A DNA stretch of 64,000 nt, taken from assembly GCA_963971425.1 (NCBI GenBank), contig OZ020517.1, positions 21,462,462 through 21,526,461 on the forward strand. The letters run 5' to 3'. This DNA comes from Bryoerythrophyllum caledonicum. Taxonomy: Eukaryota; Streptophyta; Bryopsida; Pottiales; Pottiaceae. The position numbers and the translations under genes are program-made. Numbering within the stretch: position 1 is the stretch's first letter; each line of letters begins with the position of its first letter. Shown here piece by piece: positions 33,640 through 44,388 of this stretch. A model generated the notes under the pieces. It worked only from the letters and a program-made list of their open reading frames with translations, ran no database searches and was not told the DNA's origin.

Positions 33640-34263
33640 GTGGCAGAAACCAGGAAAGCCATACAGAAAGTATTTGGGGAGAAAATGGTGTCATTATGGT
33701 TCCATAAGCAGGAAGGGGGGAAACATAACGGAGTAGCCAACATACAACTCCTAAACCCCATCACTTATAGGCAATTCTTGAACAAAACCTTCATCATAGG
33801 GAGGCACCAGGTGGAAATCTCATCTCACCATCGTAGTCTGGATGGCGTAGATCCCCCATCCCTCACCATGGTGGAGAAATGGGGATTTAATGACATTATC
33901 AAGGCCCTTGTGAATACAGTGGCCTCCATCCAAGCCTCCTCCGCCCCCTCTAGCATCACTAGATCGGAGATGGCCTCCATTATGGAAGCAGGAAACCAGA
34001 GATTAAGACATGAGCTCACCACCTTACGCGAAGACATCATCAGAGAAACTAAGGCCTACACCGACAACAACACTCGTGAACTCGACGACAAGCTTGCCAA
34101 CGTAGAAAGCTTGATGACCTCCACATTACTTGCAATGCAAGACATCACTAGATCCAAAGCCCCAGCACTTGGAGACTCGTCAAACGTGGATAGACCACGG
34201 AATATAGACAAACCTCTCAAAGCCATGGAGTTCCATGGGAGGTGTCTTGTATGTGAGCAGTGA
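33640..34263 (+). CDS. ORF1-like protein of the retroelement, second part
   Basis: About 200 codons. An RRM-like stretch (GVANIQLLNPITYRQFLNKT, FIIGRHQVEISSHHRSLDG) precedes a long amphipathic helix (ITRSEMASIMEAGNQRLRHE, LTTLREDIIRETKAYTDNNT, RELDDKLANVESLMTSTLLA) that should form a coiled coil. This supports an ORF1p-type oligomeric RNA-binding protein. The reading is lost at 34.26 kb, next to the palindrome-bearing DNA. Confidence 0.4.
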   Translation: MAETRKAIQKVFGEKMVSLWFHKQEGGKHNGVANIQLLNPITYRQFLNKTFIIGRHQVEISSHHRSLDGVDPPSLTMVEKWGFNDIIKALVNTVASIQASSAPSSITRSEMASIMEAGNQRLRHELTTLREDIIRETKAYTDNNTRELDDKLANVESLMTSTLLAMQDITRSKAPALGDSSNVDRPRNIDKPLKAMEFHGRCLVCEQ

Positions 34264-34580
34264 GCAGAAAATTGTGTCGTAGAGAGCAGAAAATATTCGA
34301 ATATTCTCTGAATAATCTAATAATAATAGAATATTCTTTGAATATGGCGAAGTTATTTTTAGAGGGGGTTTCATTTTTCGAACAAATGTATTTTTGGGAC
34401 CTAAGACCGTGGAATTATTTTATCTAAATTTACAAAGTTTCCAGTACTTCTTCCCCTTTATGTCTTAAATGCAAATTTTGGAAGGCATAAGTGACTACTT
34501 TTTTAAAATTTGAAAACTCATAATGATTTTCTCAATCTCTCAAAATAGTGGTTTTGGTTATAGATAACCGCGTCGATGAT

Positions 34581-34827
34581 GTACCCTCTCGTTTCCAAGA
34601 GGGTACATCACATCAATTCCATAAAAACTAATATTTTGTAGAACGCTGAGGGTAAAAATGAGCAACTATACTCTCGAACACCGCAAGGATATATTTCTAA
34701 TAATAGGTATAATGCTTTGTCGGGAGACAATATAATGGTAACGATTATAGATATTCCTCATTTAAAATTATTTCAGTATAGTCTCTGAAAATGACAATCA
34801 AGTACCCTCTCGGAAACAAGAGCGTAC
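34581..34827. repeat. Inverted pair of GTACCCTCTC hairpins
   Basis: 34581-34606 has arms GTACCCTCTC / AAGAGGGTAC around GTTTCC. 34802-34827 has GTACCCTCTC / AAGAGCGTAC around GGAAAC. The second is the reverse complement of the first apart from one or two bases, so two hairpins face each other 220 bp apart. The same inverted pair with the same GAGCGTAC variant is found at 50.29 and 50.45 kb. Confidence 0.8.
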
Positions 34828-34861
34828 GCATTACAAAAATAATAGAAGTAGGTATTCTATT

Positions 34862-36325
34862 CTAAACTCCAGAATGTGCCAGAATGCCACTTTCAAGGAC
34901 TAGTTTCACCTCGTTGAAGCTGAAAGAGGGTGCATGAATGAAGAAGTGGACGTCGGGTTGAAGTTTATAAATCTTCAAGAATATGAAGTACAGATGCTTG
35001 CAATATGTGAACGGACTCCGTCCACGAAATTCGTTCATGGTCTTCGTAAAGGCTCGACATGTACAGTGGGGAAACGTGCTCACCGTGATCGTATATGATG
35101 TCTCATGAGGGGGGCTATGCGAGTTTAGTGTGATGATGCACCCAAAGCCAGGCTGAGGAACCATGCGCACCGAAGTAATTGATGCAGTGAGGAGTTCGGC
35201 TGATCCCATTGACCATCTTTGATTCGTATTGGGCTTGGCGGAAGAGCGCTTTAAATTCTTTCCACTCCTTTTCGCAGGATACTTGTCAGGATGGTCAGGG
35301 ACGGAAACGGAGTTCAGGTCCAATGGTAGACTACCTGTTGAGAAGAGGCGCCTCGGGGATATTGGTTCCTTCTGAGGGAGTTGAAATCCGGCTAGTTGTA
35401 AGTCTACAATCTCACCGTGAGTGAGATTCGTGCCAATCATAACAGGCCAAACTTCTGGAATAGGAGGCTTTTCCCCGCACACCCATGGACGTCTTAGACC
35501 CTTCACACAACGGTTGATATCATCGTTGCACAAGTAGAAGTCAGTGTCTTCATAGGTGCTCTTTGCTCTACATTCGAATTTGCCAGTGTAGGTAGATGTA
35601 GGAGTTGGCTTTCCTCGTCCCACAATCCTCTCCATGCATTTCTTTCTAGCTCCCCCACGTTGCGCCCAACATTTCTTAGCCGAGTTTGTCGGCACACGAG
35701 CAATATGCCACTGGGTTAGATTGGCATGGGTCTCTTGAACTGCCGTTACAGGGCGAATTCCAGCCCTGCACACTAGAGACGCAGTCGGGATTGGATTCGG
35801 CGGTTGTGATGGTGAAACCTCGTCATGGGAAAGACCATCATCTTCGTCAATAATGGGCAAAGGAATTGACGAAGACCGAAGTCGTCTAGAGGAGTATCGG
35901 GGATGGGAATAGTTTACCCTATCGGGACGATGTGATTCGTCATCGGCTCCAAGAGGTAAATTTGCTTTGCGCTTGTGTGTGCCAAACACCTCCGCGCCTT
36001 GCATATAAGAATCACGCGTGCAAAATTCATCTGCCCCCGGCATATCCATCATAGAATCCCCTAGAACGCGTGGATCGCCCGTCTTTTGGGCTTTTCGTTC
36101 GGCAGCACGAAGCTTCAACTCTTCTTTGCTCAGACCTGTCCCTCCAGCACTACCTTTCAAAAATTGATAATAATTAACTACCTGAAGAAAGGCCCGAACA
36201 TAATCGTCTGCGATTGCGACATACAAATCTCCACCGTTATTGCCCGAAGCTTGCTTCCATTTGTTGTGGATGGATTCAGCAAGATTACAAGAGGGCATTT
36301 CCGCGAGTTCATCTTCGGACATGCT
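34862..36325 (-). CDS. Mutator-like transposase gene, 3' exon with SWIM zinc finger
   Basis: This exon resumes after an acceptor (TGTATACAG) and starts SMSEDELAEMPSCNLAESIH NKWKQASG, the usual MULE text after the catalytic core. A long basic linker follows, then HCTCRAFTK and SPFTYCKHLYFIFLKIYKL near 34960-35060, which is the CxCx(n)CxH SWIM zinc finger found at the C-terminus of MuDR-type and FAR1-type proteins. Intron 36326-36403 (GTATTT..ATACAG, 78 bp) has no stop and so hides in the open frame. Confidence 0.75.
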   Translation of the reverse strand, partial: SMSEDELAEMPSCNLAESIHNKWKQASGNNGGDLYVAIADDYVRAFLQVVNYYQFLKGSAGGTGLSKEELKLRAAERKAQKTGDPRVLGDSMMDMPGADEFCTRDSYMQGAEVFGTHKRKANLPLGADDESHRPDRVNYSHPRYSSRRLRSSSIPLPIIDEDDGLSHDEVSPSQPPNPIPTASLVCRAGIRPVTAVQETHANLTQWHIARVPTNSAKKCWAQRGGARKKCMERIVGRGKPTPTSTYTGKFECRAKSTYEDTDFYLCNDDINRCVKGLRRPWVCGEKPPIPEVWPVMIGTNLTHGEIVDLQLAGFQLPQKEPISPRRLFSTGSLPLDLNSVSVPDHPDKYPAKRSGKNLKRSSAKPNTNQRWSMGSAELLTASITSVRMVPQPGFGCIITLNSHSPPHETSYTITVSTFPHCTCRAFTKTMNEFRGRSPFTYCKHLYFIFLKIYKLQPDVHFFIHAPSFSFNEVKLVLESGILAHSGV

Positions 36326-36403
36326 CTGTATACAAACAAGCACGTTTATAAGTGAAACTATAAATGAAAGCACCGAAAATTTACATAAACAATGAAGAAA
36401 TAC

Positions 36404-38574
36404 TTGAGTCATGAATCCACCCCATTGTCGATAACGGAAGTGCCAGAATGCCAACCATAGATCAAGGTGTTGAAATCCACTTTCTGACACTCCCCCGACG
36501 AAGCCCACCATGCACGAATAGATTGGTATAATCTATCAGCCTCTTCCATTGTGCTTGCCTTCATGTACTGGTGGCACAGTGCCTTGTGTTGCTCTCGTAA
36601 AGGTCCTTCCGTGATGAACTTGTCAGAATGCTTCACCTTTGATTGTGCCCAGTGGAATTGGCACGTGCGTTCTTTATCGACCATCACTTCGTCCTTGTTG
36701 CCGCTACCATAAATAATCGGAACAACATTCCAATTAGCTTGGGCACTGTCTGCCATGAAACCTTTGAACTGAGGTGATGGAAGTCCATATCGAGCCATTA
36801 CAGCGTTGAGATTTTTCCAGAATAACATCTGCGCTGCCGCATCCTCCGATTGCATATCGCAGCATGCAATGCTTATGACACGACAATAGGTGGCGTCATA
36901 CACATGACATGCCATAGTTGTCCACTGCTTCACATGTTTAACATGATCAAACATCAACCATGCGTGTTCCAGGTCACCGCCTTTTTGCATACGCTTCACC
37001 AATTCCACGCCAGAGCCCGGTCCAACTTCTGACATCTTAAAGACAAATACCTTTTCTGAATCATCACCATGTCCTCGAAACATGTTCTTCTGAATAAATG
37101 CCCAATTGCTCAGTCCCCGTAACCTCGTGATGCTATCTAATACGCCATACTTCTTAAGGTATCGGAAAGAGACCACTTTGTTGCGAATACTTGGAGATCC
37201 CATGTCCTTGCACTTATCTAACATTGGAACTAACTCCTCAAAACTAAATTGTCTCTCTGGATTGTCCTCTTCGCGCAGCAAGAACTCTCCCACGAGGTCC
37301 TTACTCGCCTCTAAAACTATTGAACTTTTAGTAGCAAGAGGGGTTCTTTGAATTTGATCACTAATTAAGGAGTTGATACGCTCCTTGACATCCCGATAAT
37401 CCCCTACTCTTATGGGATGGTTGTATGACCCTAGATGAATACAAGCACATGTGATATTGTGCTTGCTCGAAACATAATAAACTATAGCAGGGCATGGTGC
37501 AAGACATGACGGAGGCATGCGACATATTTTGCAGACCAATGTCGAGCCCATGGGAGGTACCTCACCTGGAGTGAATGGATGCGGCGTAACTCCTTCGAAT
37601 TCTGTAACATTAAACGGTGTCGTTCGAAGGTCTCTTCGAAGAAATTCACAATCAAGATTGTTGCATCGTAGGTGCCCGACACACTTGGAAGTCCGAAAAT
37701 GTAGTCCGTCGTCATTGATGATATTCGTTGTGATAGTCTTCGTCCACACGTGTCCATCGTATCTCTTGTCCATACCATGCATGAACTTTGTTTGTGTAGA
37801 TGACGCCGACGGTTGCGTAGGAGGAAGCTCAAAAATAACATCGCCATTAAATTGGTGGAGAAGATAGTCCACTTTCACATGGCGCATTCTATCAAAATCT
37901 AGAAGTTTCAAGGGATTCTTACAACCTGGACGTTGACGCAGCTGTCTCAAGCACGATAAAACACTAAATACAGAGGAGCCCATTGAACGATCAGGAGGGC
38001 ATGACAGTGGTGTACGAGATGTAGGAGGATACGATGTCGGTGTGGTAGTCCTAGGTGGACACGATATAGGAGTGGTAACCGGAGGGGGACAAGACGATGG
38101 GGTAGAATACTTTAGCTGACAACTTGTCTGAGAGCGGGACTCATCATCCGAGGACAGGATCACTACGCTCTCCGTACCAGGTTCAACCTTGACTCTAACT
38201 CCAGCTGAGAGTGGAGTGTGCATGCTGCATGACGATGATCTATGATGAGTGTGGACATGGGATGGGGTAGAGATTGCAGACTCTAAGAGTCCATATACCC
38301 GATACTGTTCTAGGGAAAGTTTCCACATTCTCTGCGATCCCACGTCCAAAACGTGCTGCATAGCGATAGTATGAGTAAGCTCCGAGGTTGCCTCGTCGTA
38401 GACTTCTTCCTCAATGTAGATACTGTCCTGCAAGAAAGAGAATCTGAGACTCAATAACAAGGAAGTCACCGATGCAACGCCGTCACTATCTAAACGACAA
38501 GTAAGTGGCACACCTACGCCACTGGCACGAAGGAAGACAAGTGAAGACGTTGGAGATTGAGATGAAGAAGCCAT
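36404..38574 (-). pseudogene. Mutator-like transposase gene, 5' exon with GCM-like zinc motif and DDE core
   Basis: It starts at MASSSQSPTSSLVFLRASG (ATG at 38574). In order, it has a Ser/Thr/Pro-rich region with repeats of SCPPxTTTP; a GCM-like zinc motif (TKTITTNIINDDGLHF, then SKCVGHLRCNNLDCEFLRR); a further Cys/His cluster (VCKICRMPPSC..HNITCACIHLG); and the MULE core DATYCRVISIACCDMQSEDA, FKGFMADSAQANWN, RTCQFHWAQSKVKHSDKFI, ending in WLAFWHFRYRQWGGFM. One -1 type frameshift lies near 36490 between WWASSGE and SESGFQ. With that break it is probably a recently dead copy. Terminal inverted repeats were not located. Confidence 0.75.
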
Positions 38575-39107
38575 GACAAGGGAATGAGAGAATGTGAGTG
38601 TGTGTAATACAAGCGAAATTGGTTGGCTCAAATACTGACCTTGGCAGTGTTGTGGCAAGATTAAACAAATTAAAAGAGTTTGTAGAGAACGGCGCACGCA
38701 TAAAATTAGAGAGAACTGTAAATACAATTTTGGAGAATAGTCATTCTAATGCAATGGAATTAGTAGATGGCGTGATATATATATAAAGTTTAGCAACGAG
38801 GCATAGCCTAAATACTGCACGATTTGAATTGTTTAATAGAAGTGGGTGGTGAAAGTTGTGGGGTAGTGTCAGATAATTCAACCACAGATTAGAGTCCTAT
38901 TAAAGAAGGCCGCCGTCTTGACGTAAATTTGACTAAAACTAGTGTATGGAGCGTTGTGCTTTTTAGAGCGGCCAAGTTGTATTCGGCGCACGATATCTAC
39001 ACCCGAGGCAAGGAGAAAGGCTGTAAATCGCGTGCCAAGAGTTTGGAAGACTACACTATAATGCTAATGCTAGGAACGAGTTGTAGAGGAATGTCCATTT
39101 AGATCAG
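38575..39107. other. Intergenic DNA between Mutator-like gene and gene 2
   Basis: This probably holds the 5' flank of both divergent genes. No coding text or clear element end was seen. Confidence 0.4.
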
Positions 39108-39341
39108 ATGCCAAAGAGAAAGAAACGGGCGGCCCAATTCTCTACCTCGAAACAACTGAAGGCGTCACAAGAGTTGCGAATGCGGAGGTACGCGGGCTTA
39201 GAGGGTACAACTAGAATATTAGGTCTGGAGTTTGCGAAGCTCGACATAGTGACCACGTCGAGGTGGAGAGGGAAAGCAACAGCTGTTGAGGAGCAGGAGG
39301 TTCAAGTTTCGATGGACGATGCGCATGTTTCAGAAACGCAG
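39108..39341 (+). CDS. Gene 2, candidate exon 1: basic N-terminus
   Basis: The ATG context opens MPKRKKRAAQFSTSKQLKAS, a likely nuclear localisation signal, and the exon ends VSETQ at a donor CAG|GTACAC in phase 0. The next exon (40236) starts in the same phase after GAATTGCAG. This linkage is plausible but unproven; the intervening 0.9 kb shows no coding text. Confidence 0.4.
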
Positions 39342-40235
39342 GTACACGCTTGTTATGTAGCGAGGGAGTGATTGAAAATGCATCTTCTGAGAGGGTCAAA
39401 CGTGTCCCGTGAGTTCTTTTTTGAAAAGCTATCATTCGAGACGATGCATTTGATTGAGGGTGACTTAATTGAAATGAAAAGAGTCCTCTTGATGGGGGAG
39501 GGGATTAGACTTTGGCGGCTTTAGTAGAGGATAATTATGATGAATGGTGGACTACAAGGTCGATGCGATTGGTAATGAGTAATATGATGTTAAGGTGAGG
39601 ACGGTGGTAAAGTATGATTAGGGACAAGTTGGGTAGTGGCCGAAATGATGCTGAAGTGAAAAGTTATGTCGATTGCTTGACTTGCAAGCGAAGTCGAAAT
39701 GATGATTTTAGACATCATGGAGACGTGTACTCTCTAGTGACGGCTAAAGTCGCGGCCGATGCAGACGGCTTTCTCATGGTACGTCTAATTAGAAGCCATG
39801 AGAAATGAGGGTTGTGTGAGATGGGTTGTGAAATTAATTATTGGGTTGTTGATGGAAGGGTTGTGGTCATAATGAGTTGAATTGGACGAGTTGGGTAGTG
39901 GCGGAGGTTGACGGCTCACCCCAACCATAGTTATAAGTAGAGCGACTTCTAATGTATATCTTCTTTAATTTGTGCAACCTTGGAGGTCTTATGTTTTCCA
40001 GTCGATAGTTTTCGTTAGCAAGTTCCAGCGTTCTAGTGCAGAGCGATGCCAAGAGGTTCTGTGATAGAGGGGGCGCCGGAGCGTTCTATACCGGTAATTG
40101 TAGACAAGGTTTGGAGAGATGGAATGATTAGGGTTTGGTGGGAACTGCGAGTGAAAGAACTGTGAGGTGTTTCGGAGAGAACTCTTATGAAGAGGGTACG
40201 ATATGTTGCTGACATTAGATTGAATGGAATTGCAG

Positions 40236-41347
40236 ATGGATGGAGAAGAAGCTCCCGGCGATCCGGAATTGCGCACAGCAAGTGGCCGCGAGATGGTGCA
40301 AGTCGGTGGAGAGGACGCGCGTGAAGTCGGTGTGGAAGTCACGCACGAAGGTGGAAGAGAGGGATTGGCGATTGCCATGCTCGACGCTGAAGAAGTCCGA
40401 GATAGAGGCGGCAGAGACGAGGCGGGACCTGAAAGCGGTAACGAAGTGGAGAAAGATGCTTTACAGACATTGACCGAGAGTGGAGGCGAAGATGAGCCAG
40501 AGCCCGGCGAGGGACGTGATGATTCAGAAAAAGGCGATGAAGAGGAGAGCGAAGAAGATGACGATCTCGACAGGATAGACGAGGAGGTAGAGAGCGAGGA
40601 GAGATTGGGAAGTGAAGCGGAGGCAGATAGCGATGCAGCCGCTGCCGGCGAGGCCCTTGTCGACCTGGGTTTATCCGACTCAAGCAAGGACATCGATGCC
40701 GGGAGAGGGTCAACAAAGAAGGGCAAACGCAAGAGCAAGAAGAGGAAGAAGAAGGAGGCTACGCCAGACCTTGACGACGACCTAGGCCAGGATCCGGATG
40801 CCTCTATAGAGCAAGTAACGGAGCGAATTGGTATCGTGTACCACCCTGATGCATTTGCCGCGATCAACCTAATGCGGCGACTTCCGATGGGTAAATTCTC
40901 ACATATTCGAATTCCATTGTGCCGCATGATTCCAATGCAGGAGCTTCAAAAAGTGCACTAAATCGAGAAGCAGAAGATGATGGCGGGGTTTGCTGATGGT
41001 TATCGAGATGGTGACACCTACTTCTACCTTGCGGTGACTGGCAAGGAAGGAATTGAGCGGCCTATTGATGACACGATTACGAATTCCTGGTCCTCAGACT
41101 GGAAAACCTCGAACGAAGAATTCGAGTCCGAGTTGGCTGACGACGAAGACCTGAAGCTTCTGAGTGGGAAGATATTGTTCATCTACGATGGCAACCACCG
41201 GTACGAGGCGTGGAAAGAGTACATCGACACGAAGAAAGCTGGTAACAAAGAATTTGTTAAGAAGAACAGGAGGCCGTTTTGCATTATACTTGACATTACA
41301 CCGAATGGGTATCCACGAATTCTTTCAGCGATGCACGCCTTCAACAA
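40236..41347 (+). pseudogene. Gene 2, exon 2: acidic region and ParB-like domain (DGNHR), one in-frame TAA
   Basis: A long Glu/Asp-rich segment and a KKGKRKSKKRKKK basic stretch precede the ParB-like domain: ERIGIVYHPDAFAAINLMRR, FSHIRIPLCRMIPMQELQKV, then ILFIYDGNHRYEAWKEYI near 41183, then RPFCIILDITPNGY and MHAFNK. IPLxxIxPxxEL followed by DGxHR is the classic ParB/Srx signature. One TAA (40959-40961) breaks the frame right after the first motif; reading resumes in the same frame. The donor is AA|GTAAGT in phase 2. It is homologous in layout to gene 1 exon 1, but the motif is closer to the ParB consensus here. Confidence 0.65.
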
Positions 41348-41420
41348 GTAAGTGTCATTCAAATGTTGCAAGGTTTGCAAGCTTATTAGGTTTTTCTGCT
41401 AATGACCGCTGTTTTGTTAG

Positions 41421-41610
41421 GGCAAACAAGACAAACCATGTCGTTACGAATGTCATGCACCAACTTGACCGGGTGCATTTATACGGCACTCGGCCACTAG
41501 AGTACTACAGGGACTTGATTCCGCCCCATCGCTATGAAATGTGCGTGAAGAAGCCAAGCACTACGTGGTACCCGATTCCCGCGTCTCAGATGGTGAAAGT
41601 GCTATTCCAG
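41421..41610 (+). CDS. Gene 2, exon 3
   Basis: It is spliced in phase (K + ANKTNHVVTNVMHQLDRVHL, then YGTRPLEYYRDLIPP), with acceptor TTTTGTTAG and donor CAG|GTATTT. The text parallels YYNRVNHLVQFKPTWATNIL after the NGQHS motif of gene 1, so it is the continuation of the ParB-like domain. No stops occur. Confidence 0.65.
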
Positions 41611-41685
41611 GTATTTCTCGTTCCTTAGTCTTGCATATTACAAATTTCAATTAGATGCTCATTCTTCCTTACGGCGTTCTTGCAG

Positions 41686-41880
41686 GACGAGTTACATGAA
41701 ACCGCAGTAAAAGAGCGACTCACGTATCTAGCACAGACTCCAGAGGATGAACAGACTGGACGAGGTATGCAAGAATATATGGAAGGCCAGATCCGTCTGA
41801 AGCGTGATAAGCTGACGAAGAGGTTTGGCAAGCTTGCTGGAGTCGCAAACCCAGCTAACGGAGATAGCTTTCTTGACGAG
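41686..41880 (+). CDS. Gene 2, exon 4
   Basis: 65 codons, phase 0 at both ends (CTTGCAG | .. GACGAG|GTAACC), reading DELHETAVKERLTYLAQTPE and QIRLKRDKLTKRFGKLAGVA. It is helical and charged, with no known domain. It is followed by the 1.3-kb hairpin-array intron. Confidence 0.6.
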
Positions 41881-42086
41881 GTAACCATACAAACAACCGT
41901 TAATCATCATTATTGAATGTAATATTGAATCAAATTAGTCAATAAATAGTTCTAATAGTTTACAACAAACTAGGACCCATAGTACATTATTAGGCTTTCA
42001 ATTAGACTACTAGGCTTTATCTGAAACGAATTCCACGTTTAGTGAACTGCCGGGACCACCCCTTGCTAACATCCACTTCGATCCTG

Positions 42087-43017
42087 TGAGGGTACCCAGA
42101 GTCGCCCGAGTACCACCAGGAGTACCCTCTCGTAACGAGAGGGTACTCTCAGTGGTACCCGGGCGACTCCGGGTACCCTCTCGGAACCGCGGGGGGACCA
42201 ATCCGAGGAGTCCCCCTCCGGTCCCGAGAGGGCACCCGGCGTCGCCTGGGTACTACTTGGTGTACCCTCTCGTTACGAGAGGGTACTCCTGGTGGTATTA
42301 GGGTGACACTAAGTACCCTCTTAGGATCGGCTGGATGACTTTGTATAATATTACCTAGTTCCGAGAGGGTACCTGGCGTCACCCGGATACTACTGGGAGT
42401 ACCCTCTCGTAACAAGAGGGTACTTTACGTGGGATTCGGGTGACGCCGGGTACCCTCTCGAAATTGGATGTGACAATTTCACGTCATCGTTGCTGAAATT
42501 TAAGTGGGTCTCTATTGTCTACCGGGTATCATCGAACATACCCTCTCGTTACGAGAGGGTATGCTGAGTGGTACCAGGGCTACTCCCGGTACCCTCTCTG
42601 AATGGAGAGAGGTCCACTTGTTCGAGTCTCTTTTTGATCCTCAGAGGGTACCTTGTGTCACCCGGGTACCACCGGGAGTACCCTCTCGTTACGAGAAGGT
42701 ACTCTCAATATTACGCGGGCGACACCGGGTTCCCTTTTGGGATTAGTGGGGGACTCGACCGGGTGGACCCCCCTCGCATTTGAGAGGGTGCTCGGTGTCG
42801 CCCGGGTACAGCTGATAGTACCCTCTCGTTACGAGAGGGTACTGTCGGTGTTACTCGGTCGACGCCGGGTACCTTCACGGGATCGTGAAAAGACCACCTA
42901 GACGAGTCCCCTTCGATTCCGAGAGGGTACCCGGCGTGGACTGGGTACCACCCAGCATACCCTCTCGTTACGAGAGGGTATGCTGGGTGGTACCCAGTCC
43001 ACGCCGGGTATCACCAA
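42087..43017. repeat. Array of seven long hairpins, ~139-bp period, in a gene 2 intron
   Basis: Seven palindromes are centred near 42135, 42272, 42411, 42550, 42690, 42830 and 42969, giving spacings of 137-140 bp. Each has the core TACCCTCTCG / CGAGAGGGTA around TTA or TAA and outer arms with GGTAC and CCCGG text. The last (about 42929-43009) has roughly 39 base pairs per arm with no mismatch. Units differ in sequence (AGTACCC / GGGTACT against CATACCC / GGGTATG) yet remain self-complementary. The intron is bounded by GAG|GTAACC (41881) and AACGAAACAG (43190). Confidence 0.9.
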
Positions 43018-43190
43018 TGTGCCTAGAGAACATCTAATCGTATTGTCTGGATCCGAGTATTAGCTGCTTGTGACGTCCGAAAATTTACTTCTCTTAATAT
43101 GACTTTAATATTTTTCTTTTTTCGTTGGTGGAGTGACATAGTTATAAACAAGACAGTACTAATCTTGTGTTCATTTGAATAACGAAACAG

Positions 43191-43412
43191 GTTCGAAAGA
43201 ACTACGACCGGCATAACTTAGACCGAGTGGAGATGGGGCTTGAGAAGCTTCAACTCGTGGCCACAACAGCTGTTCCCTCCAAGTATAAGGTCATGTGGCT
43301 GAGGATGTGGAACGAGTCGGACTTCCGGCGAAAACAGAATCACTTTCCTGAGTATCCTTGCTCAGAAGCGGACCTTAAGAAGTTCCTGGCTCGAGCGGTC
43401 TTCTATGCTTGG
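43191..43412 (+). CDS. Gene 2, exon 5
   Basis: 74 codons, phase 0 at both ends: VRKNYDRHNLDRVEMGLEKL, then KVMWLRMWNESDFRRKQNHF, ending FLARAVFYAW at donor TGG|GTACGT. Coding is clean. No domain is recognised; the position corresponds to the spacer between the ParB-like and methyltransferase-like parts. Confidence 0.65.
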
Positions 43413-43489
43413 GTACGTCTAGTTTCTGCTCCTGTTTATCTTCTTGAATTCTCATGTACTCATCACGAATTCTTGTTCAACTATTTCAG

Positions 43490-44340
43490 CTTCAGGAGGA
43501 TCTCGGGCCAAAGATGGATGATCTCCTAGGCAATCTGGAGCTGAACCCCCATCTGAGAGAGCAGCCACTTTCCTGGATGGAGTACTTGGCGATGTGGAAG
43601 CTCCACTTGTGGGACCATGCGTACAACAGCCACTTTCTGGCAGAGTCTCCATTCACTCGACTGTCGAAATGGGAGGACGTCAAGGATCGCGAAGATATCG
43701 CAACCCGGTTTGCCTACCGATACATCAAGCATGAGCTCCTTGAAAAAGATGCAATATCCTCTCTACACTCTGGATGCACACGGCGTACTCAACGTCGTCC
43801 AGCTCTTGCATGTACTCTCCGTATCAACTGTCGTTGTTTCCGTTGGATCATCGCAAGGACTGCCACTGGTATGTTGAATGTCACAAGAACTACTGTCATG
43901 AGGAGGAGCTATTCATGAAGGAGGGGCACGGTCCTCTAAATAACATCAAGGAGGACGTCCCGGAGAAGGTTGACACAGCGAAGGAGAAGAAGAAACGCTC
44001 GAAGCCAATGAGCCCAAATACGAGACGTCTGCAAGCCAAGAAGAAAGCTAAGGAGCGACGTGCTAAGATGAGGAAGGCGAAAGGCAAGTCTGCTGCAGAC
44101 GAGGACTTGGAAGAGGAGGATGATCTTCAGGTAATAGAGGAATCAAGATTTTCCGAGTCCTCCGTCCGGGATCATGGAGTCGCTAGCGTTGCTCTAGGCG
44201 TCTCGACACCAGCTCCCGTCACTCTGTCGGATGATAGGCCTATGGAGGTTGAAGTCTCATTACAGAAGGAGATCCATGTACGCCCTAGGACGGAGCCAAC
44301 ACCAGCGGAGGATTTAGATGTTGCTCCCTTAATATTTTGA
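43490..44340 (+). pseudogene. Gene 2, exon 6: linker with frame changes and Lys-rich stretch
   Basis: After acceptor CTATTTCAG the frame reads LQEDLGPKMDDLLGNLELNP .. SWMEYLAMWKLHLWDHAYNS. Near 43745-43790 coding text passes through three frames (IKHELLEKD; MQYPLYTLDAHGVLN; LSLFPLDHRKDCHWYVECHK), so two small indels or an unseen splice are present. It then continues YCHEEELFMKEGHG and a Lys/Arg/Glu-rich segment (AKKKAKERRAKMRKAKGKSA), ending near 44338. HWYVECHKNYCHEEE could be a small zinc-binding cluster. Confidence 0.45.
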
Positions 44341-44388
44341 CGTGTGTAGCCTCTTCGATCTCTCAAGTCACCCGCTGCAATTCCTACA

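Larger units (their letters stand above)
30181..34263 (+). mobile_element. 5' part of an interrupted retroelement (non-LTR suspected)
   Basis: The + strand is strongly A/C-rich with long open but unrelated-looking frames. Near the 3' end it has two structured ORFs (32827-33495 and 33640-34263). No reverse transcriptase follows before the Mutator-like gene at 34.86 kb. The layout (Pro/Ser/Arg-rich leader with protein-level repeats, then an ORF1-like protein ending in a coiled coil) fits the 5' half of a LINE. The family is not certain, and the reading frame is broken in a few places. Confidence 0.4.

Noticed and set aside
35209-35424. Small + strand ORFs inside the Mutator-like gene and others at 36.1, 37.1 and 37.5 kb
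   Set aside because: They lie antisense to well-supported transposase coding text and have no features of their own.
42087-43017. CRISPR-like array
   Set aside because: The units are themselves long palindromes with no unique spacers between constant repeats, and they lie in a spliced intron of a eukaryotic gene.
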